Numbered from the stretch's first letter, positions 24,770 through 36,647 are shown. The stretch: 64,000 nucleotides of DNA from Owenia fusiformis (GCA_903813345.2 CAIIXF020000011.1:18087754-18151753); one strand, 5' to 3'. Numbers and translations: made by a program. The notes: a model not told the origin generated them from the letters alone.

Positions 24770-25395
24770 AACAGGGAGGTGTCATTTTGTCATGCAAGTA
24801 GGAACATCTCCATGGAAACAAGAGTGATGTGTCATTCTGTCATGCAAGTATGAACATCTCCATGGTAATAAGAGGGAGGTCTCATTTATTCATGCAAGTA
24901 GGAACATCTCCATGGTAATAAGAGGGAGGTGTCATTCTGTCATGCAAGTAGGAACATCTCCATGGTAACTATAGAGAGGTGCCATTTTTTCATGCAGTTA
25001 GGAACATCTCCATGGTAACAACATGGATGTTTCATTTTGACATGCAAGTAAGAACATCTCCATGGTAACAAAATGGATGTGTCATTTTGACAAGGAGGAA
25101 GTAGGAACATCTCCATGGTGAAAACATAGAGGTGTAGTTTTGCCCTGGATTTAAGTAGGAGTATCTCTATGGTAACAATGGGGAGGTTTCATTTTGTTAT
25201 GCAAGAATATCTCCATGGTAACAACAGGGAGGTATCATTTTGACATGCAAGTAGGAACATCCCCATGGTAACATCAAAGAGGTGTCATTTTGTCATGCTA
25301 GCAGGTACAGCTCTATGGTAACAACAAAGAGGTGTCATTTTGTTATGTAAGTAGGAACATATCCATGGTTACAATGGTAAGGTTTCATTTTGAAA
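24770..25395. repeat. 50-bp tandem array, about 12 copies
   Basis: Unit is GGAGGTGTCATTTTGTCATG, CAAGTAGGAACATCTCCATG, GTAACAACA. CATGG falls at 24811, 24861, 24911, 24961, 25011 and 25061, an exact 50-base spacing in the left half; spacing becomes irregular after 25100. Confidence 0.9.
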
Positions 25396-26519
25396 CCTGC
25401 AAGAATATTATTAATCATGGATTTTAAACTGACAGCAAAAAAAGTATAAAATGCTGGAGGCAATCAAAATACATATTAATGATTTGAGATATCTGATCCA
25501 TAAATTATGATGCAAAATGATGATCCACATTTGTACATAATTTAAAAAGGGAATGTCTATTTTTCATTTTCTAATACTACAAGTAAAGTCATTGATTTTA
25601 CATTACAGGGTATCGGGTCATGAGCCCCACACATAACATATTCATTAATTGACCAGTCATGAATGTTCAATTCAACATATTAGGTGAATCACAATTATAT
25701 TACCCTACCAACTGCAGTAATTCTTGGTAATTGCAGGTAATTCTTGATAATAACAGGTATAATTGGTTTAGGTGGTGACACAACCATCAAGGGACATACA
25801 TTAAATAGCATCAAATAACAATGAACATAACAAGCCAATTGTAGCAATATACAATCGATGAATCCATTCAACCCACTGATTTCGCCTCAAAATCATAATC
25901 AGACAATATACTGAAACCTGAACATCCAAACATCAATGGGTTTCAGATTAGACAGATTTAATTCTATATTCAAGATTTCCAGTAATCAATGATTCAAGAT
26001 CGTCAATAAAATCAAAGACAGCATCTCTTCAATTGCTAAGACCATGACGACCGAAGCTATTTCACAGATTATTGCCTCACAAGACCCGATTGGGACGATA
26101 AGTCATTTTCCTGTTTGGCTCTTGAGATCCCCATCAATAGATTGTACCATCAGTTTGTTGAGTAATAGTACGTATAAAAACCAGATGGCCCAGTCTAATT
26201 AGCCATGTAATAAATGTGAACCTAGATATAACATTAATAATATATATGATAAATATTATTCTAATACATCCAGATTAGTATACAATTAAAACTCAGTTCT
26301 TCATATTTATTTGGCACCAACTTGTGATCTGATTGGATGACAGCTTAAGAAATTTTTCATATTTGTATAACATCGATCAAACTTACAAGGAGCTCAATAA
26401 ATGGAGATATATGGCTATGAAGATAGATAAAATCCTCCATAGATATAACTTGAATAACATTTGATGAGGCTTTATATCAGTAATAATTAGTCCATCCAGG
26501 ATTTATCAGATAGAGATAT
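25396..26519. other. Gene-free stretch
   Basis: No gene or strong repeat. Weak exon-like composition near 26040-26110 lacks splice signals. Confidence 0.4.
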
Positions 26520-26745
26520 AAGGCCAATATAATGAAATTACATGTACACGTACAGTATATGTTTATTAAAGATCTAATATAAGTTTTACATAAGGCCAAG
26601 GTAGTGAAATTATATGTTTATCAAAGATCTAATGTAAGTTTTATATAAGGCCAAGGTAGTGAAATTATATGTTTATCAAAGATCTAATGTAAGTTTTACA
26701 TAAGGCCAGGGTTGTGAAATTATATGTTTATCGAAGATCTAATAC
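26520..26745. repeat. 59-bp tandem array, four copies
   Basis: Unit ATAAGGCCAAGGTAGTGAAA then TTATATGTTTATCAAAGATC then TAATGTAAGTTTTAC. The second and third copies are nearly identical; the first and last are diverged or shortened. Confidence 0.88.
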
Positions 26746-27023
26746 AGAAAATGTCTTCTGTTATTATAAACAATTAATTTCTTATTTCCTATTTATTTTA
26801 TTTGCAAATGATGTAAATATGTTTGTCTTTTCTCTTATTATTTTGAAAATGGCATATATTAGATATGTAATAGGGTTCTGATTCTCAATACATTGAATGG
26901 AGACTGAAGGAAGGTAGTCTATTCCATAGTCTATTCTACTGATACCGTAGTCTAACGCAATGATTAATCCATCGGATACTGACAAAAACAAAAACTAACA
27001 ACAGTAAAACTAAAATTAAATTA

Positions 27024-27160
27024 AAAAGGCATTAACATGCAAAATGTCACGACCTGCCATTTGTGACAGACACAGACTGCCGACCAATGAATGCTGTCAA
27101 CAAAAAAAGCTGAAGATTATAACAATACGTCACCACTTCTGGTGTTGACATAATGACATA
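27024..27160 (+). repeat. Interspersed repeat A, copy 4
   Basis: AAAAGGCATTAACATGCAAA, ATGTCACGACCTGCCATTTG, AACAAAAAAAGCTGAAGATT, ending CACTTCTGGTGTTGACAT. Serves with copies 3 and 5 to define a family length of about 135 bases. Confidence 0.75.
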
Positions 27161-28042
27161 TAAACACTGGGATGCAAGTTTTTCCAGAGTCTTAATTTTC
27201 TGGTGAAAATGAGAATATGAGAAACATTTATGTTTCACCTTTGACCTATATACTGTATAATGAGAAAGAAAGTGACATCCTTTAACATGAGAAAACCCTA
27301 GAAATTATTGAAAGTTAAAATAACATAGTAGTCTCCAAGTTTCCGTATCGATTCATTTCCGAGAAGAATTGAAATATAAAACATTTGATATCAAACTTCC
27401 AGATATAAAAAATATCCTATAACGCTTTCTCAGAACTACATTAAATGCACACACTAATATAAATCTTAATTACATAGTAAATTTTACCATCTCTAATATC
27501 ATGCAAGCTTAGAAGTATGTAATAGAGAGGACTCAGAGCCTCTCTTTTAAGGCCAGGTTTCCCTGCCATATGGTTGAGTTCAGCCCACCTGGGCAATCCT
27601 CTTAAAATAAATAAATTTTAGATAAAAAAGCTGACAAATAAAAAAGGTTAATCACTGGCAGATCAATAAATCCAGTGTTCAGTCAAAAAGTGATATTAAA
27701 TATTTGTTTTGAAGAAAACGTGCTAATCTAAGAGATTGTGTCTATATGTTGAGTAGTGCTTGATTATAATGTAGATAGTAGTGCTAAAATAATGGTTATA
27801 AGATCCTTTTAGAATATTTGCATTTTTGACAATTGAAACAGGAATTGATGAATGAGCACAATATGCAAATACTTCTATTTATAAAAACAATGTTACTTTA
27901 CATAAGAGATATTGTTTTACTAATCTAGTAATTGAGGATGTTTTGAGGTACCTGGATTAGGATATGTGAAATAATTGTAGTATACAGCAGAAATAATTGT
28001 AGCATACAGCAGAAATAATTGTAGCATACAGCAGTAACCCTT
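27161..28042. other. Gene-free stretch with a 24-bp triplication
   Basis: At 27970-28035 AAATAATTGTAGCATACAGC is repeated three times with a 24-base period. Otherwise nothing recognised. Confidence 0.55.
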
Positions 28043-28190
28043 CAGACCTGTAGCCAGGGGGGTCTTATTATCATGCAGTTTTTTCACCGTTCTGAGCACT
28101 TTTCAAGTTTGGGCCAATTTCGTCAAAAGTGAACCCCATGAAATTTATTGAAAAGTGCACCCCCCTCACCAAAAGCTGGCTACGGGCCTG
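28043..28190 (+). mobile_element. TIR-A MITE, copy 3
   Basis: Ends CAGACCTGTAGCCAGG and CTGGCTACGGGCCTG, flanked on both sides by CCCTT, a perfect 5-bp duplication. Shorter than its relatives by an internal deletion. Confidence 0.85.
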
Positions 28191-29116
28191 CCCTTGGTCA
28201 GGGTACCTGAACTGACTGAAGCATATACAGTGGCAGTTGCCCTGGATAAGGATACCTGAACTGATTGAAATGAACACCAGATTCTCTTTACCAGGATCCC
28301 TGTTCTGATTGAAGTATATAGCAGTTACTCCATATCAGGGTAATCATCTCTTATTCAAAGAGTGCAGCTGAATCTCTATCTTAAAGAAATGAAATCATTG
28401 AAATATTGAGAAGTAAGGGTATGCAGGTTACCTTATGATATTGATGCTTTCCTTGAACATACTTTCCTACTTTGTGTATAAATTGCCATTTAAAACACAA
28501 TAAATCTATGACATGTTTCTTCATGCAGACATTTATTTTAACTAACAATCTCTGATCTCAACCTTCTTTGTGAGATAAGAGATGAGACTTAAGACTGCTG
28601 GGGCTATGATCTTAAAGGATTGCATATTTCACGTCACGAAAAGAAATATCTTCAACAGTCTTTAATTAAGCAACTTATAGAAAGTTTTAATGAAATATTC
28701 GATCAACGGGCTATCAAAGAACAATGATATTAAATGTTAAAGAACTGTAATAAGTAAGAAGTTTTAAAAGAAAACAACCAAAGGATATATCGTTACATAA
28801 TACTTATCTTATAGACCATGGGCTTTCAACTAGAAAGACCATGTATAGACTTATAGCAGAACAGATAATAATAGGCGGCAGATCTTTTTCTTTATTGTTT
28901 GATCTTTTTGTGAAACAATTAACAACTATGTTACGCATACTTCTAAAATCCATATCTGTGATTTCAAACTGGAGGCAACCATCGATTTAATTCAGAAATC
29001 CTACCTTAAGGAAGGCAGAGCATAATCAAAATGGTCTAGCAGTTCACTATTAACTTTTAAAGTAACTGGGTTCATACTTATAAAGCCTACCTTAAACTTC
29101 ACCCAGCTCAACTTTA
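28191..29116. other. Gene-free stretch with weak GATACCTGAACTGA repeats
   Basis: Three diverged copies of a ~65-base unit (GGGTACCTGAACTGACTGAA at 28200, again near 28250 and 28295). The rest to 29116 shows nothing. Confidence 0.45.
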
Positions 29117-29557
29117 TAGTATGTGAGGTAGCACCGAAAAATGTACCGGTGTCTGAACAAATTGAAATTACTTGTTTCCTATGTATTTTTATGTGATACT
29201 TCAGAAAATTTATGTCTGACGCGCCGTATCCAGGGCGAAAGTGGTCAAAATGGGGTTTTTGACCCTAAAAAGGAAAATTACAGGGGGGTACATTATCATC
29301 ATTGAATAATTAATTCAGTTGATCTTCAATTATTATAATAATTTTATTGAGAGTTGATGAGATCAGTCTGAGGTAGTATGTAAAGTTTCAATGGTCTGAC
29401 ACTCACGGTTGTCATGGAAACCACAATTTTTGATGAGAAGATCCATAATTTTGGTAAAACCTGTACCTGCACCTAATATAGAATGTGGATTATTTTTCAA
29501 ATCAACAGATATCAGAACATTTTAGCATTCTCAAAATTACCAGGGCAGTTCAAACAT

Positions 29558-30587
29558 TTATTTACATATAAAGGATATTGCAATTTACATAACTGGTAAG
29601 TGTCAAAGACCATACAATTACATTAGGGATCAAAAGTGGGCGTCGCCCTTATAGTAGTAGATGATTGCCATTCTCGATAAATACAGAATTTTAGTTGACT
29701 TTTGAGATACATTTATATTGAACTTCTTTGGTTATACTTGATATCAAGCATTTTAACATCTAAGTGTTATAGTTATTGCATGGGGATACAGGGGGGAAGA
29801 GGGGGAGAGGGGGGGGTAGTAACAGAATTGGGAGGGGGCAGAGCTTATCAGTCTTAAGTATAAATCTCATCTTCATGGTTCTAGATTTCATAGGGTACAT
29901 CTTCTTGGTCTTATTATATTCATCTTAATATAGAAGATATTAGAATTTACATGGTTGGTAAGTGTCAAAGACCATAGAATAAAACATGTGATCAAAAGTG
30001 GGCGTCGCCCTAATCATAGTATATGGTTCATTCTCTTTAAATACAGAGTTTAACTTGACTTTTGAAGTATATTTACTTAAAAACATCTTTGATTTATACT
30101 TAATGTCAAGCATTTCTGGTAAGTTATATACATCTAATTGTAATAGTTATTGCCTGGGGGAGGGGGGGAGAGTAACAGAATTGGAAATGGGCAGAGCTAA
30201 TAAGCCTTAAATATAAATCTAATTTACTTAGTTCTGGATTTCATTGGGTACATCTTCTGGGTCTTCTTCACGTCTTCTCAATATATGGGATATTCCAATT
30301 TACATGATTGGTAAGTGTCAAAGACCATTCAATTACGTAAGTGGGTGTTGCCCTCACAATAGTAGATAATTCATTCTCTATGAATATGGAGTTTAACTTT
30401 ACTTTAAGATATATTTTTTACATTAAAACTTCTTTGATTACACTTAATATTGTAATAGGTATTCCCTGGGGGGAGGCAAGGGGGGTAGTAGCAGAAATGG
30501 GAGGGGGCAGAGCCAATGGCCAGTCAGTCTTAAGTATTAATATCATAGTCTGATCATTTTCATATGGAAGAATATACCACTACACTT
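29558..30587. repeat. Three ~355-bp tandem units in the left arm
   Basis: GGTAAGTGTCAAAGACCATA occurs at 29595, with near copies at 29957 and 30310 (362 and 353 base spacing). Each is followed by AAGTGGGCGTCGCCCT or a variant, a TTTAACTTGACTTTTGA-like stretch, a G-rich run, and CAGAATTGGGAGGGGGCAGA. No coding potential. Confidence 0.85.
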
Positions 30588-30770
30588 CAGGCCCGTAGCC
30601 AGGGGGGGTTCGGGGGGTTCGGCCAAAATTTCTTTCAAAATCATGCAGTTTTTCACCATTCTGACTAATTTTTGAGTGATTTTTGGCCATATTTGCCAAA
30701 GTGAACCCCCCCCCCTAGAATTTTTTTAGAAAAACGAACCCCCCCTTGGAAAATTCTGGCTACGGGCCTG
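30588..30770 (+). mobile_element. TIR-A MITE, copy 4
   Basis: The cleanest ends of the family: CAGGCCCGTAGCCAGG and CTGGCTACGGGCCTG. Immediate flanks CACTT and CTTGC do not show a 5-bp duplication, so one flank may be rearranged. It sits exactly where the third left-arm unit meets the unique core of the palindromic element. Confidence 0.85.
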
Positions 30771-31720
30771 CTTGCAGACTTGAGAATCATTCAGTTGAAT
30801 GTGTCTATATGGCGCCCCACTTTTGCCTTTTAAAAAGGTGCTCTTGCTATTGCCCTTTCTGCATGACACTTCATCTGTGAATGTATAAAGTGCTAGGAAG
30901 GCTGCATATATGTCAGGGTCTATATTGGAGGAAATACCACTGACATCAGTCTTCATTTGTTTCCAACTCAAGTATCCAGCAGCACACTTTGCTGTATTTT
31001 GCTTCTTGTTTTCATCATCATACAAGAACTCATTCCAATCTTTAGGGACTCTTGTTTTTCAACCTTAAATAGGGCAAGGTGTCCCTCCCCTCTTTCAGGT
31101 TCCTTTATAGAATTTTTGATGTAATTATCACATACAAAAACTAATCAATCTGCAATTGTAGAATCTTCCTATTCATGCATAGGAATGGGTTTCTCTGTTC
31201 TTGCAAGAAGTCCAGTCAGTGTACCTAGAGCCCAAGGCACAGGGCTCAATAGGAACTGCAGGAGACATTCTAGGCTAATTTTATGTTCCTAAGCAAGATC
31301 GAAGCTGTTCAAAGATGTTTCATTCAGAATCAGAATGAATTTGAACCATCTTATAAGCTTGTTCTGAGTACTTTTTTACTGTCACTGTTGCTGCTGTAGT
31401 TTGCTGCTGTAGTTTTCAATTTCATATGTTTTATTATATCGTGAACTCTTTTTTTCAACTAATCGCAAATTTTCCTTTTGACTAAAATTAGATGACAGCG
31501 CTTCATTTGGCACAGATTCTCCTTATGATAGACCGTAGAGATGACCTTCATCCTCAATGGTAAATGGATCAAGAAACTCTATGTCTTTTTCTGTACTTGA
31601 TATTTGTGCCTTTCCAAGGTCATAATGGGTGTCACACTCATCTCATCTCTAGATAATATTCCTAAGTTTGTCTTATGAAGGACCGCCTGATTGTTGTAAC
31701 CATCTCATCCATAAAAAGCA
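30771..31720 (-). pseudogene. Decayed reading frame in the core of the palindromic element
   Basis: Minus-strand pieces have protein-like composition. One, from about 31065 down to 30771, includes RVPKDWNEFLYDDENKKQ and DIYAAFLALYTFTDEVSCRK. Another, from about 31620 down to 31530, reads DLGKAQISSTEKDIEFLDPF and ends in a stop. The arrangement PKDWNEFL...ENK followed by a LxAFTG-like motif recalls uncharacterised transposon-associated proteins seen in several marine invertebrates; this is from memory and tentative. Frameshifts and stops mean no intact protein. It is most simply the remnant of the element's own gene. Confidence 0.4.
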
Positions 31721-33560
31721 CTTATTGTCTGTATGGCCCATATTGCAAATCCTCATATTGAACCACCAGATGGACTTGAATGGAAACTAGATGACTCCAT
31801 CTTTATAATGGGTATTGACTGATATTCTCAGATAAGAGATTGGTGATATAGCAACACCAGGAGAGGAATCAGAAAACCCCAGAAGATGTACTCTATGCAA
31901 TCCAGAATTAAGAAGATGAGATTTATACTTAAGGCAGATTAGATCTACACATTCTAATTCTGTTACGACTCACCCCTCCTCCCCGCCCCAATGTAAAAAC
32001 TATAATACTTACACAGATGTATTTACCAGAAATGCTTGACATAAATTAAAATAACAGCAGTTCAGTATAACTATGAATGTATCTCAAAGTCAAGTTCAAT
32101 TTTGTATTTATACAAAGAACCAATCATCTACTATTGTTAGGATGACACCCCCCTTTTGATCATTTATTAATATGTAATTGTATGGTGTTTGACAAATCAT
32201 GTAAATTGTCATATCCCATATATTGAGATGAATATGAAGAAGACCCAGACGATGTACCCCATGAAATCCAGAACTATGCAGATGAGATTTATACTTAAAG
32301 GAATATTCCTTGCCAGACCCTTTCTCTCTTGATGTGGTAGCTATAATAATATATATAGTTTCCATATTTAGCAAAACATGGGAAAATGTTTTAATATGGT
32401 CAATATTGATCATTTAAAAATCTAGTGCTTATTTCCAGTGAGCTGCCATCTTTTAAGATTTCTTGCAGGAAGTGATGTCATCAACTCTCAACTTCTATAA
32501 CCTTGCCTATAACAGTATAGGAAAGTAGCACAAAATCACTTCTAGACAAGTGATCATTACTTTCTGTGCAAAAATATTTTCAGGGCTTGTCAATTTAGAA
32601 TAAAAGAAGAGATTTTCAGAAGGATTAAATAAGATACAAAGTTGAAAAAGAATATTTAGCTGGTTTTGTAATTCTTAATAGCTCCTCACCTAATGCTATA
32701 TGCAAAGTTGAGAGTCGATGACATCACTTCCTGTGTGAAATTTTAAAAGATGGCAGCTTACTGGAATTTAGCATCACATTTCTAAGTGATCAAATTTGAC
32801 CATATCTAAACATTTTTGCGTGTTTTGCTAAACATGGCAAGCATATATATGGTTATAGCTACCATATGAGGAGAGAGATGGTTTGGCAAGGAATGTTCCT
32901 TTAAGGCTGATTACCTCTGCCCTTTCCCAATTCTGTTACTATTCTCCCCCAATCTCCCCCAGGCAAGAACTATTACAATTAGATGTGCATTACTTACCAG
33001 AAATGCTTGATATTAAGTATAATCAAAGAAGTTGTAATGAAAATGTATCTCAAAAGTCAAGTTAGACTGTATTTATAGAGAATGAATCATTGACTATGAT
33101 AAGGGCGACGCCCACTTTTGATCAATTGAGTAATTCTATGGTCTTTATACTTACCAATCATGCAGAATTATAATATCCTATATATTGAGATGAATGTGAA
33201 GAAGACCCGGACGATGTAACCCATGAAATTCAGAACTATGGAGATGAGATTTGTACTTAAGGGTGATTAGCTCTACCCTCTTTCAATTCTGTTACCCCCC
33301 CCCCATCTACCCCCTCCCCCCATGCAATAAGTATAAAACTTAGATGTACATTATTTAGCAAAAATGCTTGATATGAAGTATAACCAAAGAACATCATTAT
33401 AAATGTATCTCAAAAGTCAACTAAAATTCTGTATTTATAGAGATTGGCAATCATCTACTACTATAAGGGCGACGCCCACTTTTGATCCCTAATGTAATTG
33501 TATGGTCTTTGACACTTACCAGTTATGTTAATTGCAATATCCTTTATATTTGAATAAATG
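31721..33560. repeat. Inverted tandem units in the right arm
   Basis: Reverse-oriented counterparts of the left-arm units. The conserved segment ATCCCATATATTGAGATGAA or its variants appears at about 32213 and 33177. It is interrupted between these by the TTAA-F insertion; removing 602 bases restores a unit spacing of about 355. A partial fourth unit starts near 31830. Confidence 0.8.
32299..32900. mobile_element. TTAA-F foldback MITE, copy 1
   Basis: Ends AGGAATATTCCTTGCCAGAC and its inverted form GGCAAGGAATGTTCCT, with TTAA directly on both sides (32295-32298 and 32901-32904). Neighbouring tandem units of the host element lack the insertion and read TATACTTAAGG at the same place, so a single TTAA was the target. 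The inverted arms extend about 190 bases and include AAAAGATGGCAGCTTACTGG and GGAAGTGATGTCATC. No reading frame. Confidence 0.88.
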
Positions 33561-34208
33561 TTTGAACTCCCCTGGTAATTTTGAGAATGCTAAAATGTTT
33601 TGATATCTGTTGATTTGAAAAATAATCCACATTCTATATTAGGTGAAGGTACAGATTTTACAAAAATTATGGATCTTCTCATCAAAAATTGTGGTTTCCA
33701 TGACAACCATGAGTGTCAGACCATTGAAACTTTACATACTACCTCAGAATGATCTCATCAACTCTCAATAAAATTATTATAATGATTGAAGATCAACTGA
33801 ATTAATTATTCAATGATGATAATGTACCCCCCTGTAATTTTCCTTTTTAGGGTCAAAAACCCCATTTTGACCACTTTCGCCCCGGATACGGCGCGTCAGA
33901 CATAAATTTCTGAAGTATCACATAAAAATACATAGGAAACAAGTAATTTCAATTTGTTCAGACACCGGTACATTTTTCGGTGCTACCTCACATACTATTA
34001 AGATTATCTAACTTACCTTACCTTAAAGACTACACATAAGACGTTATTGACTTCACCTTTCACACATTTAACATTACCTGGTTAATCTCAAATCTTACGC
34101 AGCTCACCATTAATATTTCCTTACTTTAAATGTTACCTTAATCATTTTAGTGTGATAATTTTTACCTGGCTAACCTAAACGATAACAAGCTAACCTCATT
34201 CTGAATTA

Positions 34209-34386
34209 CAGTGAAATCTGTTTATTGGAACACCTCCAGATGTTGAACAAATCTATTAGTAGAACATTTTTCAGAGTCCCAACGCCAAGTGATTTAATGG
34301 TTAATGGACCTCTACAAGTTGAACACACCCGAATTGGAACACTTTTTAGAGGTACCAAAGGTGTTCCATTTTTACAGGTTTTACTG
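34209..34386. mobile_element. Pogo/Tigger-like MITE, best copy
   Basis: TA target on both sides (34207, 34387), TIRs CAGTGAAATCTGTTTATTGG and TTTTTACAGGTTTTACTG, internal GGAACACTTTTTAGAGGTAC. CAGT-starting TIRs with TA targets are characteristic of Tc1/mariner-pogo elements. No transposase. Confidence 0.8.
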
Positions 34387-35302
34387 TATACAGAATTCTT
34401 AAAAAAATAGTTAGTTGACTTTAGATTTATTTTCGGATTTATCAGTCTGATGCTTCCCTACTTATTACTATGATTGGCAGCTGTGGCCCCAAGAACCTTA
34501 GAAGACATTCTCTGATTAAACATTTGAGTACTGCTTCTCTATTCATCTGTCAAATGCCAAGTTCTAACATCAAAAGTAATTAAACATCGTCATTTCAGGT
34601 CATTTTAATCACTAGGCCAAGGAACTCAGTATGAAATGTCCCTCGCCAGTTTGCACTGATGATATTTCTCACCTCAAAAAGGAGTTCCTATTTTTTGATT
34701 TCATATGTATCATTATTTCTCTAAAATGTTGCCTATGTTTCTCTCTAGAAAGCCCCCGTTTCTGTCTAGAAAGCCCATGTTTCTTTCTAAAATGCCCCCA
34801 TTCTATCTAGAAGCCCATGTTTTCTCTACCCCCCCCATTCTCTATCTCTAGAAAGCCCATGTTTCTCTCTAAAAAGTCGCAATTCTCTCTAGAAAGCCTA
34901 TGTTTCTCTAAAAAGTCCCAGATCTCTTTAGAAAGCCCATGTTTCTTTCTAAAGAGCCTCTATTTCTCACCTACAGTAGAAAGCCAATACTTCAGACAAT
35001 CATAGGCAACACCTGGATAATATAATACAATAAGTTGATTTTAAGTGTTTATTTAATGCATATAGACTTTATTCATCACAAAGAACATTTCATCTGCATC
35101 ATATTTCATTCTAGTTTATTCAAAGATTGGAAGAATATGCAGAAATAAATCAATCATGGTTAACCTTGCCTTGACCATGTATTGAGAACTAGATTAATAT
35201 CTGTGGAAAAAATGTTAACATCTATTGATGATATGATGTCAGAATACATATAATATTAAATAACAAACAGAAGTTCTTGATTTTAACAGATTCAAGACAA
35301 GT
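34387..35302. other. Gene-free stretch containing a minisatellite
   Basis: Apart from the TCTAGAAAGCCCATG array, listed separately, no feature seen. Confidence 0.4.
34720..34985. repeat. TTTCTCTCTAGAAAGCCCATG minisatellite
   Basis: About ten diverged copies of a 24-28-base unit with a TCTAGA core. Confidence 0.8.
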
Positions 35303-35497
35303 CAGGGCCGTAGCCAGGATAGAGGGGTTGAGCATACGCCCATCCATCCCCCGCCAAATACGCCCATCCATCCCCCGCCAAATATTGTTTCAAAATCTTG
35401 CAGTTTTCACCATTTTTAGCACTTTTCAAGTGAATTTGGGCCACCCTGGGATTTTTTAAAAGCTGATCCCCCTTGACAAAATCTGCCTATGGCCCTG
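35303..35497 (+). mobile_element. TIR-A MITE, copy 5
   Basis: CAGGGCCGTAGCCAGG at left; right end decayed to GCCTATGGCCCTG. Both flanks are CAAGT, a perfect 5-bp duplication. An internal CGCCCATCCATCCCCCGCCA word is tandemly duplicated. Confidence 0.85.
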
Positions 35498-36094
35498 CAA
35501 GTATATATTAGTTACTGAATCTTCGGAGTGCCAAGTTCAATTTTCTTGTTATAAATAATAGCTTTAACAATACAGTAGATTTCCTGAGCTATTTCCAACT
35601 TATCGAGCTTTTGTAAAGTCTTACTTTCCAGCCAGGAGATTTTACACCTGAATTACGACTGTTTGAAGTGAGAATAGAAAATAAACTTATTAGGAAACTC
35701 TCACGATAAAATGAAGATTCATTCTTAAATTGACTTGAGTTTGTGCAATCAAGTAAAGCAAACTTATTTCACTGAAAGCCAAGTTGAACTCAATCCACCT
35801 AACATTCATAAAAATATCTTCGCAATATACACAAAATAATTGTTTGTTGTCAATACAGCCGAAGGTAAAAGCCCTCAATGTCTTCCTGTACATCTTACTT
35901 AAGTGTATCTTTTGTAGAATCATCCTACACAAGTCAATAAGCCAAAGGCAAGAGTTCCTGCAACATTACACTACACTATCCACTCATTGTTCTTCATTGA
36001 AAAGTACTTTACTTTTCAATGAATCGTCTCAAGAGAATCTTGATGGTTTTTGGTCAGTGACCTTAAGAGAGCAATTTTCCAGTTTTTCTATATA
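35498..36094. other. Gene-free stretch
   Basis: A 139-codon plus-strand frame (35784-36203) covers part of this and runs into the CATGTCATT array. Its composition is Ser/Leu/Ile/His-rich with no motif, so it is not called. Confidence 0.4.
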
Positions 36095-36333
36095 TCTTTT
36101 TGCTCATATCATTCCTTGTCATGTCATTCCATATCTTGCATTGACATGCCAGTTCGTCATATTATCATATCATATAATTTTTTTGTCATATGATTTTCAG
36201 TAAATTTTTAGTAAATAAAACAAAATACATGTGTTTATAATTTTCTGTCATGTCATTTTTCCATTCCATCATTCATTGTCACATCATGTCATTCCTTGTC
36301 ATGTCACCTCTAGTCATGTCATTTATTGTAATA

Positions 36334-36559
36334 TATTATTACCACCTTGCCGGGCCAGTTCTAGGGGTTTTAGTGCTAGTTTAGAAGGCGTTTATTTTAC
36401 TATATCGACCTGAGAAATGTGTGACGTCATAGTGGTGGTCCATATGGACCGGTCTAGAATATATTCTGGACCGGCAATTTTCCCCGGGAAATTAGATATC
36501 GTTCAATGCGTAAGATTTTCTTGCTGTTTCAGTCCTGGTCGTTAACGGTGGTAATAATA
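36334..36559. mobile_element. Small TIR element inserted in the array
   Basis: Perfect 13-base inverted ends TATTATTACCACC and GGTGGTAATAATA enclose a GC-richer 200-base interior containing TGACGTCATAGTGGTGGTCC and an inner inverted pair TGGACCGGTCTAGA and TCTGGACCGG. Non-coding. Confidence 0.65.
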
Positions 36560-36561
36560 CT

Positions 36562-36647
36562 AATAACGTCATTTCTGCGAGCGATATAGTGTAATATTGG
36601 ACCCTGGTCCAATATTTCACTATATCGCCCTTAGAAATGACGTTATT
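36562..36647. repeat. Strong hairpin ATAACGTCATTTCT
   Basis: Arms of about 41 and 43 bases, nearly perfect, meet at GGACCCTGGTCC. Arm words CGATATAGTGTAATATTGGA and AATATTTCACTATATCG pair. The motif ACTATATCG...GAAATG(TGT)GACGT also occurs in the adjoining TIR element, so the two are related. Confidence 0.85.

Larger units (their letters stand above)
29117..33997. mobile_element. 4.9-kb palindromic (foldback) element
   Basis: The left end TAGTATGTGAGGTAGCACCG and right end CGGTGCTACCTCACATACTA are exact inverted copies, and homology between arms continues for well over 500 bases with few changes (29117-29700 against 33440-33997). Flanks end and begin with TTA, consistent with a 3-bp target duplication. 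Each arm then holds tandem units of about 355 bases in opposite orientation. The centre has a decayed minus-strand reading frame. Two smaller elements have landed inside: TIR-A at 30588 and TTAA-F at 32299. Superfamily unknown; long TIRs with subterminal tandem repeats are typical of foldback DNA transposons. Confidence 0.85.

Noticed and set aside
24770-25395. CRISPR-like array
   Set aside because: Units are contiguous, degenerate tandem repeats with no unique spacers, in a eukaryotic context.
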